From NCBI GenBank assembly GCA_024691325.1, contig JAILNR010000008.1, positions 1-64,000 on the forward strand: 64,000 nucleotides of DNA, read 5' to 3'. A program made the translations under genes and the position numbers. Below are positions 17,960-27,428 of this stretch, piece by piece; the first letter of the stretch is position 1; each line of letters opens with the position of its first letter. Under the pieces are notes generated by a model. The model had not been told where the DNA came from. It was given only the letters and a program-made list of their open reading frames with translations, and made no database searches. This DNA comes from Saccharofermentans sp. GTDB lineage: Bacteria > Bacillota > Clostridia > Saccharofermentanales > Saccharofermentanaceae.

Positions 17960-18831
17960 TACCATCCTGTTTCTTCGAACGCCGAAGGAAGCGCCTCTAT
18001 CACATCGGTCGGGAGCATGGCACGCTTTCCCTTGTTTGAAGCTGCAGCCGTACCCGCCTTGCTGTGGAAATAAACAGCTGCCACGCCTGCATTACAAGGC
18101 TTTAAGCCCTGTGCAAGGAATCCGGCAAGAAGTCCCGTGAGAACATCACCGCTTCCTCCTTTTGCCATGCCGCTGTTATCGCCATGAATACTATACCATT
18201 TGTCGTGGGGGGTATATATCAGAGTTTTATTATCTTTAAGAACAAGAAGGCATGTGTTGTCCGCTGCAAATGAAGAACAGGCCTCCGTATTTACATCACC
18301 CTTAAGAAGCCTTCTCATCTCGCCTATGTGGGGAGTTATCACCGCAGGTTTAAGACCTCTTTGCTTACGTGAAGCCAGAACGGGGAGCAGTTCCTCACGG
18401 TACTTCGCGATTATGTTAAGCGCACCCGCATCAAGCACCAGGACAGGCGCCGTTGTAAGACAAAACTCAACCAAAGCCTTCGAAAAAGGATCACTCTCGT
18501 CAAGACCGGGGCCGATAGCTACCGCATCGGTTGCCTCGATAAGGCGGGAAGCTTTTCGCAAGGTCGCTGTCACACTCTTCTCGTAAGAAGCCGTAAGCGC
18601 ACTCGGGCAGTTTATCTTGACCGGAATAAGCGCATCGTCTGATGAGAATGCCGTTACCAGCCCCGCGCCGCTTCTCAATGCAGCCGAGCAGGACAGAACG
18701 AGAGCACCCGTCATGTATTTCGAACCCGCGATGACAAGAACGTGACCGAAGTCATTCTTGTGGCCTTCATCGGATCTTACGGGGGCTAATTCCCTTACCA
18801 GATTCTCATCGATATTGATTGCGCCGCTCAT
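17959..18831 (-). CDS. nnrD: ADP-dependent NAD(P)H-hydrate dehydratase
   Basis: Repairs damaged hydrated NAD(P)H in the cytosol. The 290-residue carbohydrate-kinase-like protein has the CARKD signatures [11 protein letters not shown] and the C-terminal nucleotide-binding loop [18 protein letters not shown]. The NnrE epimerase domain, often fused N-terminally, is missing, so epimerisation must be done elsewhere or spontaneously. It overlaps metA by 4 nt (ATGA) and alr by 1 nt. Confidence 0.92.
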   Translation of the reverse strand: MSGAINIDENLVRELAPVRSDEGHKNDFGHVLVIAGSKYMTGALVLSCSAALRSGAGLVTAFSSDDALIPVKINCPSALTASYEKSVTATLRKASRLIEATDAVAIGPGLDESDPFSKALVEFCLTTAPVLVLDAGALNIIAKYREELLPVLASRKQRGLKPAVITPHIGEMRRLLKGDVNTEACSSFAADNTCLLVLKDNKTLIYTPHDKWYSIHGDNSGMAKGGSGDVLTGLLAGFLAQGLKPCNAGVAAVYFHSKAGTAAASNKGKRAMLPTDVIEALPSAFEETGW

Positions 18832-19784
18832 GTATCCTCCAGGTCGATCTTGTTGTTGCGCTCAACATTAAGAAGCGACAGATCGAACGGTGTCTCCTGA
18901 TAAACGTAATAGTTAAGCCAGTTCGTAAACAGGAGCGTCGCGGATGCTCTCCAGCGCATGATAGGCTCCTTATTAGGATCATCATCGGCATAGTAGTTCT
19001 TCGGAAGCTTAATAGGGCGGCCAAGTCCCACGTCACGCTTGTACTCACCGTCCAGCGTGTAGCGGTCATACTCGGAGTGTCCCGTGATAAAGAACATCCT
19101 TCCCTTCTTGTCCGATACCGCATATACACCGCTCTCGGGCGACTCGGACAGGATCCTTAAAGAATCCACCTTCACGATGTCTTCCCTTCTTATCTCCGTG
19201 TGACGGGAATGCGGTACATAGAAGATGTCGTTAAACCCTCTGAAGAGCTTAACGGGCTTACTCCATGTCATGGAATGCTCGAAGACGCCGAAGCACTTCT
19301 CGGGAAGATCATACTTGGGAATGCCGTAATGGTAGTAAAGACCTGCCATCGCACCCCAGCAGATATGCATCGTCGAATAAACATGTGTCTTGCTCCACTC
19401 CATGATAGAGCAAAGCTCATCCCAGTAATCCACTTCCTCGTAAGGCATCTGCTCGACAGGGGCTCCGGTGATTATCATGCCGTCGTAATGACGGTCCTTG
19501 ATGTCATCGAAGGTCTCGTAGAACTTAAAAAGATGCTCCTCACTCGTGTGTTTTGATTCATGTGTTGAGATGCGCAGAAGATCGATATCTATCTGGATCG
19601 GTGTGTTCGATAAAGTACGGAGTATCTGTGTCTCCGTCGTCTCTTTATTCGGCATCAGATTCAGGATAACGATATGAAGCGGTCTTATATCCTGTGATAA
19701 AGCACGGTTCTCCTCCATAACGAAGATGCCTTCGCTCTCAAGAACCTGCCTTGCAGGAAGATTATCTGATATACGAATGGGCAT
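18828..19784 (-). CDS. metA: homoserine O-acetyltransferase (MetA family)
   Basis: First committed step of methionine synthesis, activation of homoserine. The 318-residue protein has the MetA fold with catalytic Cys142 in [16 protein letters not shown] and the [12 protein letters not shown] segment. Residue 111 is Glu (GAPVE). In this family Glu111 goes with acetyl-CoA use and Gly111, as in E. coli, with succinyl-CoA, so acetyl transfer is predicted. The 3' end overlaps nnrD. No other methionine genes are in the window. Confidence 0.93.
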   Translation of the reverse strand: MPIRISDNLPARQVLESEGIFVMEENRALSQDIRPLHIVILNLMPNKETTETQILRTLSNTPIQIDIDLLRISTHESKHTSEEHLFKFYETFDDIKDRHYDGMIITGAPVEQMPYEEVDYWDELCSIMEWSKTHVYSTMHICWGAMAGLYYHYGIPKYDLPEKCFGVFEHSMTWSKPVKLFRGFNDIFYVPHSRHTEIRREDIVKVDSLRILSESPESGVYAVSDKKGRMFFITGHSEYDRYTLDGEYKRDVGLGRPIKLPKNYYADDDPNKEPIMRWRASATLLFTNWLNYYVYQETPFDLSLLNVERNNKIDLEDT

Positions 19785-19797
19785 TTATAATGCCTCC

Positions 19798-20805
19798 TTA
19801 ACCTGATATAAATTCATTAAGAATGGATTCCGCGGGAACATATGAAGGGTTCACCTTGGGAATCGCGTTAAGATCATTAAGAAGCTTTGAAGCATATGCC
19901 AAAGCCGCTGAGAAATCAGCGAAGTCCTTTCCTGATGTGGACTTCTCCATAAAGATGTTAGGCTCGATCGTCCCCTCCTTGACCATAGCCATCGCCTCAT
20001 TAATATCGGCAAGTGCCATGGGAGCTATTATAAGGCTCTCGTAGGGCAGGAAAGAATTAACATGGTAATCTGCTGCGGAAAGGTAATCCGAATAGTACTC
20101 CTCTTCACTCTGCGCGATCATGGGCCAGTAGTCAATCGTTGATAGAGCATGGGCACCTCTGTGCCTTCTGTCTCTTACGATCCTTCTTAGAAGCCTGATC
20201 TCGCCGCTGTCCATAAGCTTAGTGTCACCAAACACATTGCCGTAAGGCATTATGAACACTTTAAGGATCTCATCACCGAAGTCTCCGGATATTCTCCTGT
20301 TAAGACCGTGAAGACCTTCAACGATCAGGATACCGTCTTCAGGAAGCCTGATAGCATCCGAAGGATCTCTTTCCTTCTGCTGTCTGACCATAAAATCAAA
20401 ATACGGGGGAACCACTGATTTGCCCTCGATGATGTCATGGATGTCCTTATGCGCACGCTCAACGTCAATTGCATCGATAGTCTCGAAGTTAGGTCTTCCC
20501 AATCTGTCGAATGTCAGATCATTCATGATGTAGTAATCATCAAGTGACAGAAAAGCTGCGGATCTTCCCGCCTTCTCAAGACCTGCGGTAAGGCGCATCG
20601 TAAATGTGGTCTTGCCTGAAGATGTCGGACCTGAGACGAAGATTGCCTTCTTCGACCTGTCTTCGTTCATAATATCAACTATCTTCTGAATTCTGTTTAT
20701 AAAGCCGACTTCGCTTGATTTTACGAACAGCGGGAGCTTTTTCTCTCCGAGACTTTCCTCAAGTTCTTCGAGGCTGATATCTATTATGTCTTCGAGAAGT
20801 GCCAT
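19798..20805 (-). CDS. uridine kinase-like nucleoside kinase
   Basis: P-loop kinase of the phosphoribulokinase/uridine kinase family, 335 residues. It has the Walker A GPTSSGKTT (59-67), the following LSLDDYYIMND motif typical of uridine kinases, and EGLHGLN (Walker B region). Longer Clostridial relatives carry an N-terminal TGS-type domain of about 200 residues; here only about 50 residues precede the P-loop. The exact nucleoside substrate cannot be fixed from sequence. GGAGG lies before the ATG. Confidence 0.82.
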   Translation of the reverse strand: MALLEDIIDISLEELEESLGEKKLPLFVKSSEVGFINRIQKIVDIMNEDRSKKAIFVSGPTSSGKTTFTMRLTAGLEKAGRSAAFLSLDDYYIMNDLTFDRLGRPNFETIDAIDVERAHKDIHDIIEGKSVVPPYFDFMVRQQKERDPSDAIRLPEDGILIVEGLHGLNRRISGDFGDEILKVFIMPYGNVFGDTKLMDSGEIRLLRRIVRDRRHRGAHALSTIDYWPMIAQSEEEYYSDYLSAADYHVNSFLPYESLIIAPMALADINEAMAMVKEGTIEPNIFMEKSTSGKDFADFSAALAYASKLLNDLNAIPKVNPSYVPAESILNEFISG

Positions 20806-20816
20806 TGCTTCCTCCG

Positions 20817-21425
20817 TTATCTTTTATATCTGAATACCCTTCTTAGTACGAACCTGTCGACCAGGAAGTCGTAGAGGTACTGAACGAGTTTATAAAGTAT
20901 CACCAGAAGGCCGGGAACGATGAGCATGCCTGCAATAAAGAGCACACCTACCAGAACAACGTGAACGCCTCCGGCAAGAACGCCCATAACAGTCGAGAAG
21001 CTTCCGCCTCCTGACGCATACTTCTGGGTATAAGTCTCAAGTGTGGAATTAAGAAAATCCACAAGGAAATCCCTTAATCCGTCAGACTGTACCGTAAACT
21101 TGGGCATTGCAAGGCTTACGGTAAGACTCATCAAAAGGTAGGCCTTAATAACCTTTCCTGCTAAAACACACAACTTGCCCCAGAAGGGCATTCGGTAATA
21201 CTTAAAGCAAATAAGCGGGTTAAGAATGGAGATAATAATAAGGCATATGGTGTGAAATAAAGTAAATACACCTACTCCCAATACGGGCTTGCCTGTCCAG
21301 TAATACACAACAAATAAAAGGGATGTTAGGATACCGTAAAGCAGGAACAGTTCTATGTGACGCCTGTTCTCAAAATCTGTATCACTCCAGTATCTGCCAA
21401 GAAACAAACCTTCAGCGTAATCCAA
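20817..21425 (-). CDS. multi-spanning membrane protein of unknown function
   Basis: About 202 residues with roughly four hydrophobic helices, two near each end, flanking a polar middle (SDGLRDFLVDFLNSTLETYT) likely outside the cell. The C-terminus is basic. The frame is open further upstream to a TTG at 21476. GGAGG at 9 nt points instead to the TTG at 21425. A non-ATG start is unusual among its neighbours. It sits between an unknown 136-residue gene and the nucleoside kinase gene. No family recognised. Confidence 0.65.
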   Translation of the reverse strand: MDYAEGLFLGRYWSDTDFENRRHIELFLLYGILTSLLFVVYYWTGKPVLGVGVFTLFHTICLIIISILNPLICFKYYRMPFWGKLCVLAGKVIKAYLLMSLTVSLAMPKFTVQSDGLRDFLVDFLNSTLETYTQKYASGGGSFSTVMGVLAGGVHVVLVGVLFIAGMLIVPGLLVILYKLVQYLYDFLVDRFVLRRVFRYKR

Positions 21426-21498
21426 AAGTGTATTCCTCCAAATAAAAAAATCCCGCTTGTATATATTAACATACAATAAGGGTGTAGCGGTATGAATC

Positions 21499-21909
21499 CT
21501 ATCTTAAACGGAAACACATCTCCGTTGTGGATTCGATAATATCCTTGAGTTTTGTCCAATCCTTCGGAAAATTCTTTGTGTGGCTTGAAACAAGGTTGGA
21601 ACCGTCTTCAAACTTTACACAGATTCGCCATGATGAGGGATTGGCTGTAGGAACTCCGACCTTTGCAAGGTCTCCTTTGTTATATGCCTCCATCCACTCG
21701 ATCATGCCGGTGGAGGAAAGATTCTTTGTAATAATCTCAAGTTTCTCGGGTGTCAGGGACTTCATGAAGTTGTTATTCCACATATAACCGTCGTTCCATG
21801 AGATGAGTTTGCGCTCAAAGTCATAGCGCACCTTATAGCCGCCTCCGGTGAAGGATGAGATCTCCACCTCGAGAAAAGTGATGAAGTTATATCTTTTATC
21901 TGCCTTCAT
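21499..21909 (-). CDS. hypothetical protein, 136 residues
   Basis: A soluble-looking protein with Trp-rich segments (SWNDGYMWNN, IEWMEAY, SSWRICVKF) and no signal or membrane segment. The layout suggests a small alpha/beta ligand-binding fold, but I do not recognise a family. The ribosome binding site is weak (GAGG, 4 nt away). It starts 9 nt after the beta-propeller gene, so it is probably co-translated with it. Confidence 0.6.
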   Translation of the reverse strand: MKADKRYNFITFLEVEISSFTGGGYKVRYDFERKLISWNDGYMWNNNFMKSLTPEKLEIITKNLSSTGMIEWMEAYNKGDLAKVGVPTANPSSWRICVKFEDGSNLVSSHTKNFPKDWTKLKDIIESTTEMCFRLR

Positions 21910-21918
21910 TTATCCTCA

Positions 21919-23787
21919 CTAGTCAAGCCGTATACCGTAAACAGCTCCGTTTGTTGAACCGATAACGATAGTATTTCCAAATACGGCTGGTGAAGCCTCG
22001 AACGATACACCGAGCCCCGCATCCGAATTCACCTGAATATAGGCGATTCTCTCGCCTGTCTGGCCGTTTACAAGGTGTATCTGCCCAAAACTGTCAGCAA
22101 TAATTATATACGCATTTCCATCTGCGGTGTAGCATGCCACAGGTGATGAATATGTATAAATATTCATGTCGTAATGCCAAACTTCTGTGCCTGTATCCCT
22201 ATTGTAAGCAACGAGCCTGTTGCCTCCCGTAAGACCGGTGGTCATGGAGTACGAGAAAATAACGAGATTTGATATATTCCCCATTCCGATAATAGGATTT
22301 CCGAGGCATCCTCCGGTCTGGTCTGTAGCCGATGTCTCACCGTTATATGTGTAGCAGGACTGGGATGTCTGCCATACTTCCTCACCCGTCAGACCATTTA
22401 TCTTATAGGTGTAGGCAGCTCCGTTGTACTCGCCCGACGACTGATTATCGACCTCAGTACCGATGTAGATGTACGGAACGCCGTTTTCCTCCTGAACGAC
22501 AGGCGACAGGTCGGAATCATCACCCGTTCTGAAGACCCATACCATCTGGAAGGTATTAAGATCGAGACAGACAAGGTTGCAGTTATTGTCCATAAAGTAG
22601 CAGTAGTTGCCGTATACGGAAGCAGAACTCTCCACACCCAGGAATCTCCCCTGTGTATCGTTGAAGATATACTTATATCCCGTGCACTGCGGGTTAATGG
22701 ATATCGTTCCCGTTCCGGGCACATACGATGTATTAAGCTGGAAATTATAGATGATGCCGTTCTCACAGGGCCAGATAAGCGTATCTGTCGCACCGTCAAT
22801 GATAGGAGAAGAGTCAAACGCGCTCCAGTTCATTCGGTAAGCACCGTCATCGAGTCCTTCATATGAATAGAGAAGGGAACCGTCGATAAGCGAGAAGATA
22901 TACATACCGAATCCGTACTCGCCGTTATCGTCGCCCTGTCCTATGTAAAGCAGAGGATAGCCCCTCGGATCTATCGCGGCAGTACCCTTGATAGTAACGC
23001 CCGCATAGATCGGGTCTCTCGTCATTGAACCGTCATCAAGATCGAGGAAGTAGATATATCCGTCCAAAGAAGGACATATGACCTCGGTCAAATCGGTCTT
23101 GGCATTAGCCGAAGGATAGATATTCATTATCGAACGGGTCTCCATAGGCCATCTTACGATAAGAGGCTGGCCCGTAAGCTGATAACCGTCCCACTCGAAC
23201 GACATATCGGAAGAAAGAAGCGTGTGGTCATCCGTGAACTCCCAGATCTGTGTAAGAGAATCAACGACACCGTCGGAAGGAGTCACATAGCCGAATGAAG
23301 AAGTGCTTCTGAAGTTGTTGCCTCTGAATGTAAGGACGCCCGGGATCTGTGTGTAGTAAAGAGGGTCCCCGATGTTAATGGGATTTTCGCGTGTGAACTC
23401 CGTAAGGATCTGGGAACCGCTTATTATGTTCTGTGTGATTCCTCTCATCGAGGGATTAACACTGTCGCCGATGACTGCCTCAGGATCGATATTGATGCTT
23501 GCTGTCGCAGGATAAAGTATCGGATTCTGATAGTCCGCAAGAGGCGGGACCGGCGTGGGCGTTGGGGTAGATACCGAGATGTAGTTATCAAGTGTCGTAA
23601 CTTCACCCTCGGTAACGGTATTACCGCCCTCCTTATTCTTCGAATAAAAGATAGCGGCAAGGACCGATGTCAGTATCACCGATATTATGGTAAGAGTTAC
23701 CACCAAAGCCATGGTTCCGCTCGAAGGATCGTGCGACACCTCGTGGTAGCTGTTATCGGGCTCAATGTACTGGTTCTTTAAATCCAT
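21919..23787 (-). CDS. membrane-anchored PQQ-type beta-propeller protein
   Basis: A 622-residue protein with a short cytoplasmic N-terminus, one transmembrane helix (about 26-48), a Pro/Thr linker (STPTPTPVPP) and a large extracytoplasmic domain. The domain is made of repeats such as ICPSLDGYIYFLDLDDG, VCLDLNTFQMVWVFRTGD and IIADSFGQIHLVNGQTGE, characteristic of PQQ-like or BamB-like propellers. It ends in GSTNGAVYGIRLD. No quinone-enzyme motif is evident, so a scaffold or binding role is likelier. The ribosome binding site is poor. It sits 13 nt after whiA. Confidence 0.8.
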   Translation of the reverse strand: MDLKNQYIEPDNSYHEVSHDPSSGTMALVVTLTIISVILTSVLAAIFYSKNKEGGNTVTEGEVTTLDNYISVSTPTPTPVPPLADYQNPILYPATASINIDPEAVIGDSVNPSMRGITQNIISGSQILTEFTRENPINIGDPLYYTQIPGVLTFRGNNFRSTSSFGYVTPSDGVVDSLTQIWEFTDDHTLLSSDMSFEWDGYQLTGQPLIVRWPMETRSIMNIYPSANAKTDLTEVICPSLDGYIYFLDLDDGSMTRDPIYAGVTIKGTAAIDPRGYPLLYIGQGDDNGEYGFGMYIFSLIDGSLLYSYEGLDDGAYRMNWSAFDSSPIIDGATDTLIWPCENGIIYNFQLNTSYVPGTGTISINPQCTGYKYIFNDTQGRFLGVESSASVYGNYCYFMDNNCNLVCLDLNTFQMVWVFRTGDDSDLSPVVQEENGVPYIYIGTEVDNQSSGEYNGAAYTYKINGLTGEEVWQTSQSCYTYNGETSATDQTGGCLGNPIIGMGNISNLVIFSYSMTTGLTGGNRLVAYNRDTGTEVWHYDMNIYTYSSPVACYTADGNAYIIIADSFGQIHLVNGQTGERIAYIQVNSDAGLGVSFEASPAVFGNTIVIGSTNGAVYGIRLD

Positions 23788-23800
23788 AAGGGAAATAATA

Positions 23801-24580
23801 TCACAGACTTTCTGCTATTTCGATAAGTTTTGCAAGTCTGTGGTTCATCCCTGACTTTCCTATGGGCGGATTCATCATCTTTCCAAGCTCCGCGATGGAG
23901 GCTCCGGGGTTCTCCTGATGCACTTTAGCGGCTTCATAGAGGCTTTGCGGCAGCTTCTCGGCCTCGGGTGACTTCATGAGCTTGTCTATGAGCTCTCCCC
24001 TTCTTACCGCGGCTTCCGCCTGACGCCCCGTATTGCCGGAATCACAGTTAACCGCGCGGTTTATGTCTGAATAGACTTCTCTTTCCGTCCTTAAGCTCTC
24101 GAAGTTAAGTCTCGCCGTGCTCGCACCTATTATTCCGAGAAAATCCGATACCGCATCGCCGCTTCTTATATACACGATATATACACCATCACGCTGTGTC
24201 TCTTTGTAAGCTATATCCAGGCTGAACAGGATTCCTGTTATTACATCTCTCGCCTCGGGATTGACGGGCCTTAACTCGATCCTGTAAGCATCCTTCGGGT
24301 CCGTAATATACCCGCAGGTAAGAAAAGCGCCTCTTAAGAAAAGCCTTCCCCCGTTAGAAGCATCAAGTGCGACTTTCGAGGAGTTGTCCGTGAGTGCATC
24401 GCGGCACTTGGTAAGAAGCTCCTCCGCCTCCCCCTTTATCCTGGTTCCCGGCATGATCAAACCCGCCGCAAGACTTCTTCTGTCTTCGGCTTTCTTCACG
24501 ACGAGTCCCGCAACTTCGCTCTTTACCTGCTTCGAGAAACTTTCTTTGGACTTAGGTGTTTCCTGGCTTTTTGCTTTCAT
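23801..24580 (-). CDS. whiA: DNA-binding protein WhiA, short form
   Basis: Transcription regulator of cell division/sporulation with a LAGLIDADG-like N-domain and a C-terminal helix-turn-helix. The C-terminal part is typical: RAVNCDSGNTGRQAEAAVRR, then EAAKVHQENPGASIAELGKMM and KSGMNHRLAKL. At 259 residues it is about 50 shorter than usual family members. The missing residues fall in the first half of the LAGLIDADG region. It overlaps rapZ by 29 nt. The usual yvcK gene between rapZ and whiA is missing. Confidence 0.88.
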   Translation of the reverse strand: MKAKSQETPKSKESFSKQVKSEVAGLVVKKAEDRRSLAAGLIMPGTRIKGEAEELLTKCRDALTDNSSKVALDASNGGRLFLRGAFLTCGYITDPKDAYRIELRPVNPEARDVITGILFSLDIAYKETQRDGVYIVYIRSGDAVSDFLGIIGASTARLNFESLRTEREVYSDINRAVNCDSGNTGRQAEAAVRRGELIDKLMKSPEAEKLPQSLYEAAKVHQENPGASIAELGKMMNPPIGKSGMNHRLAKLIEIAESL

Positions 24581-25451
24581 ATCTCGGGTCTCTGTCTATA
24601 TCCCTGTGGTGAACGATAGTCTTATAATCAGACTCTCCGAGAAGCTTACCTAATCTCTCGGCAATAAAGACAGACCTGTGACGTCCGCCAGTACATCCGA
24701 TACCGATATTAAGGCGGCTCTTACCTTCGTTAATATATTGAGGAATCATGTACTTAAACAGATCCGTAAGCTTATCAAGAAATTCATTCGTCTCCTTAAA
24801 GCCCAGAAGGTAATCCTCGATAGGCTCATCCTTACCGCTTAACATCTGAAGCTTCTCGACCCAGAAAGGATTCGGAAGAAATCTTACATCTATAACATCA
24901 TCGCAGTCGGAAGGAATACCGTACATGAAACCGAATGACTGGATAAAGATGGATATTCCCTGCTGGTCTGCCTCATCAAGAACAACGCGCAGTTCCTTGC
25001 GAAGTCCGGACAAAGGCATCATCGTGGTATCGATAATCGTTGTGGCGCGTCCTCTTATTCCCTCAAGAAGCTTGCGCTCGGATGAGATCGCGTCCATGAG
25101 GCTCATCTCTTCCGTAAGAGGATGCTTTCTTCTTGTCTGGCGGTAACGGCTGACAAGGACATTGAAGGAAGCCTCGAGGAAAACTATGCTGTAGCGGCAT
25201 CCCATATCATCTATCCTTCTCATCGCGGCATCAAAGCCCTTAAGAAGCTCTCTTGACCTTACATCAACAACAAGGCAGAGCTTATCTACGGCAGGAACGC
25301 CCTCTTCGCCCTTCCCCGCGAAAGTATCGACAATATCAGGAAGAAATACAGGCGGAAGATTATCGATACAAAAGTAACCGTGATCTTCAAAGTATGCGGC
25401 AGCCTGGCTTTTTCCCGCACCGCTCATTCCAGTCAAGATAATGAGATCCAT
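24552..25451 (-). CDS. rapZ: RNase adapter / nucleotide-binding protein RapZ (YvcJ)
   Basis: P-loop protein that binds nucleotides and, in enterobacteria, directs RNase E to the sRNA GlmZ in amino-sugar control; in Firmicutes it is the less understood YvcJ. The 299 residues show Walker A GMSGAGKS (8-15), DTTMMPLSGLR, SFGFMYGIP and the C-terminal GCTGGRHRSV signature. The start overlaps the murB stop by one base (TAATG), with GGAAGGAA upstream. The 3' end overlaps whiA. Confidence 0.95.
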   Translation of the reverse strand: MDLIILTGMSGAGKSQAAAYFEDHGYFCIDNLPPVFLPDIVDTFAGKGEEGVPAVDKLCLVVDVRSRELLKGFDAAMRRIDDMGCRYSIVFLEASFNVLVSRYRQTRRKHPLTEEMSLMDAISSERKLLEGIRGRATTIIDTTMMPLSGLRKELRVVLDEADQQGISIFIQSFGFMYGIPSDCDDVIDVRFLPNPFWVEKLQMLSGKDEPIEDYLLGFKETNEFLDKLTDLFKYMIPQYINEGKSRLNIGIGCTGGRHRSVFIAERLGKLLGESDYKTIVHHRDIDRDPRYESKKPGNT

Positions 25452-26359
25452 TATTCCTTCCCTCCTAAGAACCTTACCTCACACTCAAGTTTAACACCGC
25501 TGTCGGTAAGGACCTTATCCTGAATATATTTTATAAGTCTCTTTATATCCTCCGAGCCCGCCTTGCCGCCGTTATTAACGACGAATCCCGCGTGCTTGGG
25601 ACTTACTTCGGCGCCTGAATCATCGAGTGAGAAACCCTTAAGTCCCGAGTCCTGAATAAGCTTTCCTGCAAAATAACCTTCCGGTCTTTTGAAAGTGGAC
25701 CCGCAGCTCGGAACAGTAAGCGGCTGGGACGCGGTTCTTTTATCGCGAAGCTCCTTCACATATTCGTTTATCTTCTCCTTATCACCCTTCTTAAGACGTG
25801 CCTTAAGACCGGTAACGATCCTTCCGTCATGCGCAAAGAAACTCGTTCTGTAACCAAAGTCTTCCTTGGTAACCGCCTTTACCTTAACGCATCCGTCCTC
25901 AATGAATCTTACCTCAACTGCAATATCGGAAATGTCAGCTCCGTAGGCACCCGCATTCATGAATACAGCGCCTCCGACGCTTCCCGGAATACCGCACGAG
26001 AACTCTGCTCCTTCAAGTCCTTCAGCAGCCGCGCTGTTTCCGAACTTCGACAGCAAACATCCCGCCTGCGCACTAATGAACTTATAATCAGGATCGGAAG
26101 GATCATCTTCTATCGTTAGCTCACTCATGTTGTTTCCGAGCCTTATGATAAGCCCGTCAAAACCCGCATCGTCCGCGATAACATTCGAACCGTTGCCGAG
26201 CACAAAATACTCGAGCGAATTCTTCTTCGCATAATCAACAAGCGCGATAATCTCATCCTCGCTTGAAGGCTCCGCGAAGTATGCGGCCGCACCGCCCGTC
26301 TTCATGGTGGTAAGGGGTTTTAAAACCACATCTCTTTTAATAATCTGTTCGATAGGCAT
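25451..26359 (-). CDS. murB: UDP-N-acetylenolpyruvoylglucosamine reductase
   Basis: FAD enzyme completing UDP-MurNAc synthesis for peptidoglycan. The 302 residues carry MKTGGAAAYFAEP, LGNGSNVI, the FAD/active-site segment CGIPGSVGGAVFMNAGAYG, and the C-terminal SCGSTFKRP with the catalytic Ser. The frame extends 54 nt into hprK. The ATG at 26359, immediately after the hprK stop (TAAG-ATG), gives the family length. hprK-murB-rapZ-whiA is a recurrent Clostridial order. Confidence 0.95.
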   Translation of the reverse strand: MPIEQIIKRDVVLKPLTTMKTGGAAAYFAEPSSEDEIIALVDYAKKNSLEYFVLGNGSNVIADDAGFDGLIIRLGNNMSELTIEDDPSDPDYKFISAQAGCLLSKFGNSAAAEGLEGAEFSCGIPGSVGGAVFMNAGAYGADISDIAVEVRFIEDGCVKVKAVTKEDFGYRTSFFAHDGRIVTGLKARLKKGDKEKINEYVKELRDKRTASQPLTVPSCGSTFKRPEGYFAGKLIQDSGLKGFSLDDSGAEVSPKHAGFVVNNGGKAGSEDIKRLIKYIQDKVLTDSGVKLECEVRFLGGKE

Positions 26360-26360
26360 C

Positions 26361-27290
26361 TTACTTAAGATTACCTCCCGGGAACACTCTCGATACCAGG
26401 TCCTGGGCGGCATTAAAGCCCATCTTCTTGACTCTGTAGTTGATAGCCGCAGCCTCGACTATGATCGCAAGGTTACGCCCGGGTCCTACCGGGATCGTGA
26501 TGGAAGGAACTTTTATTCCCAGGATCTCGGTAGTCTCCTCATTAAGACCCATTCTGTCGTAAGTCTTGTTCTCATCCCACATCTCAAGGTTGATAACGAA
26601 GTCGACCGACTCGGCAGGCTTAACTGACGATACACCGTACAGCTCCTTAACATCCATGATACCGATGCCTCTGATCTCGATAAGGTGCTTTATAACATCG
26701 GGCGCCTTGCCAAGAAGAGTTGTCTCCGATACTTTTCTTATCTCGACCTGATCATCTGCGATAAGTCTGTGTCCTCTCTTAACTATCTCGAGCGCGGTCT
26801 CTGATTTACCTACGCCGCTCTCACCTAAGATGAGGATACCTTCACCGTTAACCTCGACGAGAACACCATGCATCGATACACGCGGCGCAAGCTCCATCTT
26901 AAGGAACTTAACTAGCTCACTCGAGAATTCGCTCGTCGCATCCCCCGTCCTCAACACCGGAGTCTTTGTCTCCTCGGCAGCCTCAAGTATCTCGGGCTGC
27001 ACCTTGTGGTTACGCGTGATGATAAGCGCGGGTATCTGCTTTTCGAAAAGGGTGAGCACCGACCTCTTCCTGTCCGCTGACGTCAGGTTATCAAGGAAAG
27101 CGTACTCCATGTTGCCCACCATCTGCAGACGGTCGGGGCCGAAATGATCATAGTAGCCCGCAAGCTGAAGACCGGGACGCGTTACGTCGGCAACAGTGAT
27201 GCGGCGCTCGTTTATATCGCCTGAGTCATAGACGACCTCAAGCTCGAAGTGCTCGACTATCTGCGACAGAAAAATACTTGAATAAGGCAT
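26361..27290 (-). CDS. hprK: HPr kinase/phosphorylase
   Basis: Phosphorylates and dephosphorylates Ser46 of HPr, setting CcpA-dependent carbon catabolite repression. The 309 residues show catalytic His141 in MHGVLVEV, Walker A GESGVGKS (156-163), ADDQVEI, and the family signature EIRGIGIMDVKELYG. GGAGG lies 7 nt before the ATG. It is the first gene of a run of 13 closely spaced genes down to 14.97 kb. It lies right next to the cellulose/cellodextrin genes that such a system would be expected to control. Confidence 0.97.
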   Translation of the reverse strand: MPYSSIFLSQIVEHFELEVVYDSGDINERRITVADVTRPGLQLAGYYDHFGPDRLQMVGNMEYAFLDNLTSADRKRSVLTLFEKQIPALIITRNHKVQPEILEAAEETKTPVLRTGDATSEFSSELVKFLKMELAPRVSMHGVLVEVNGEGILILGESGVGKSETALEIVKRGHRLIADDQVEIRKVSETTLLGKAPDVIKHLIEIRGIGIMDVKELYGVSSVKPAESVDFVINLEMWDENKTYDRMGLNEETTEILGIKVPSITIPVGPGRNLAIIVEAAAINYRVKKMGFNAAQDLVSRVFPGGNLK

Positions 27291-27330
27291 CTTATTCCTC
27301 CGGGTTCATCCCACATGGAAATACCTCTCA

Positions 27331-27339
27331 ATTATATCA
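27331..27339 (-). promoter_or_regulatory. extended -10 promoter of hprK run
   Basis: TGATATAAT (TGnTATAAT) on the minus strand, about 40 nt before the hprK start. No good -35. Slightly upstream are two direct copies of TTACGACAT and an inverted TGTCGT, possibly an operator. Confidence 0.5.
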
Positions 27340-27428
27340 CGAAGAAATCTATATCCCGTTTGTTACGACATTTATTACGACATGATTAATTATGCGTTGT
27401 CGTCACACGATATATGCTCCATACAGGC

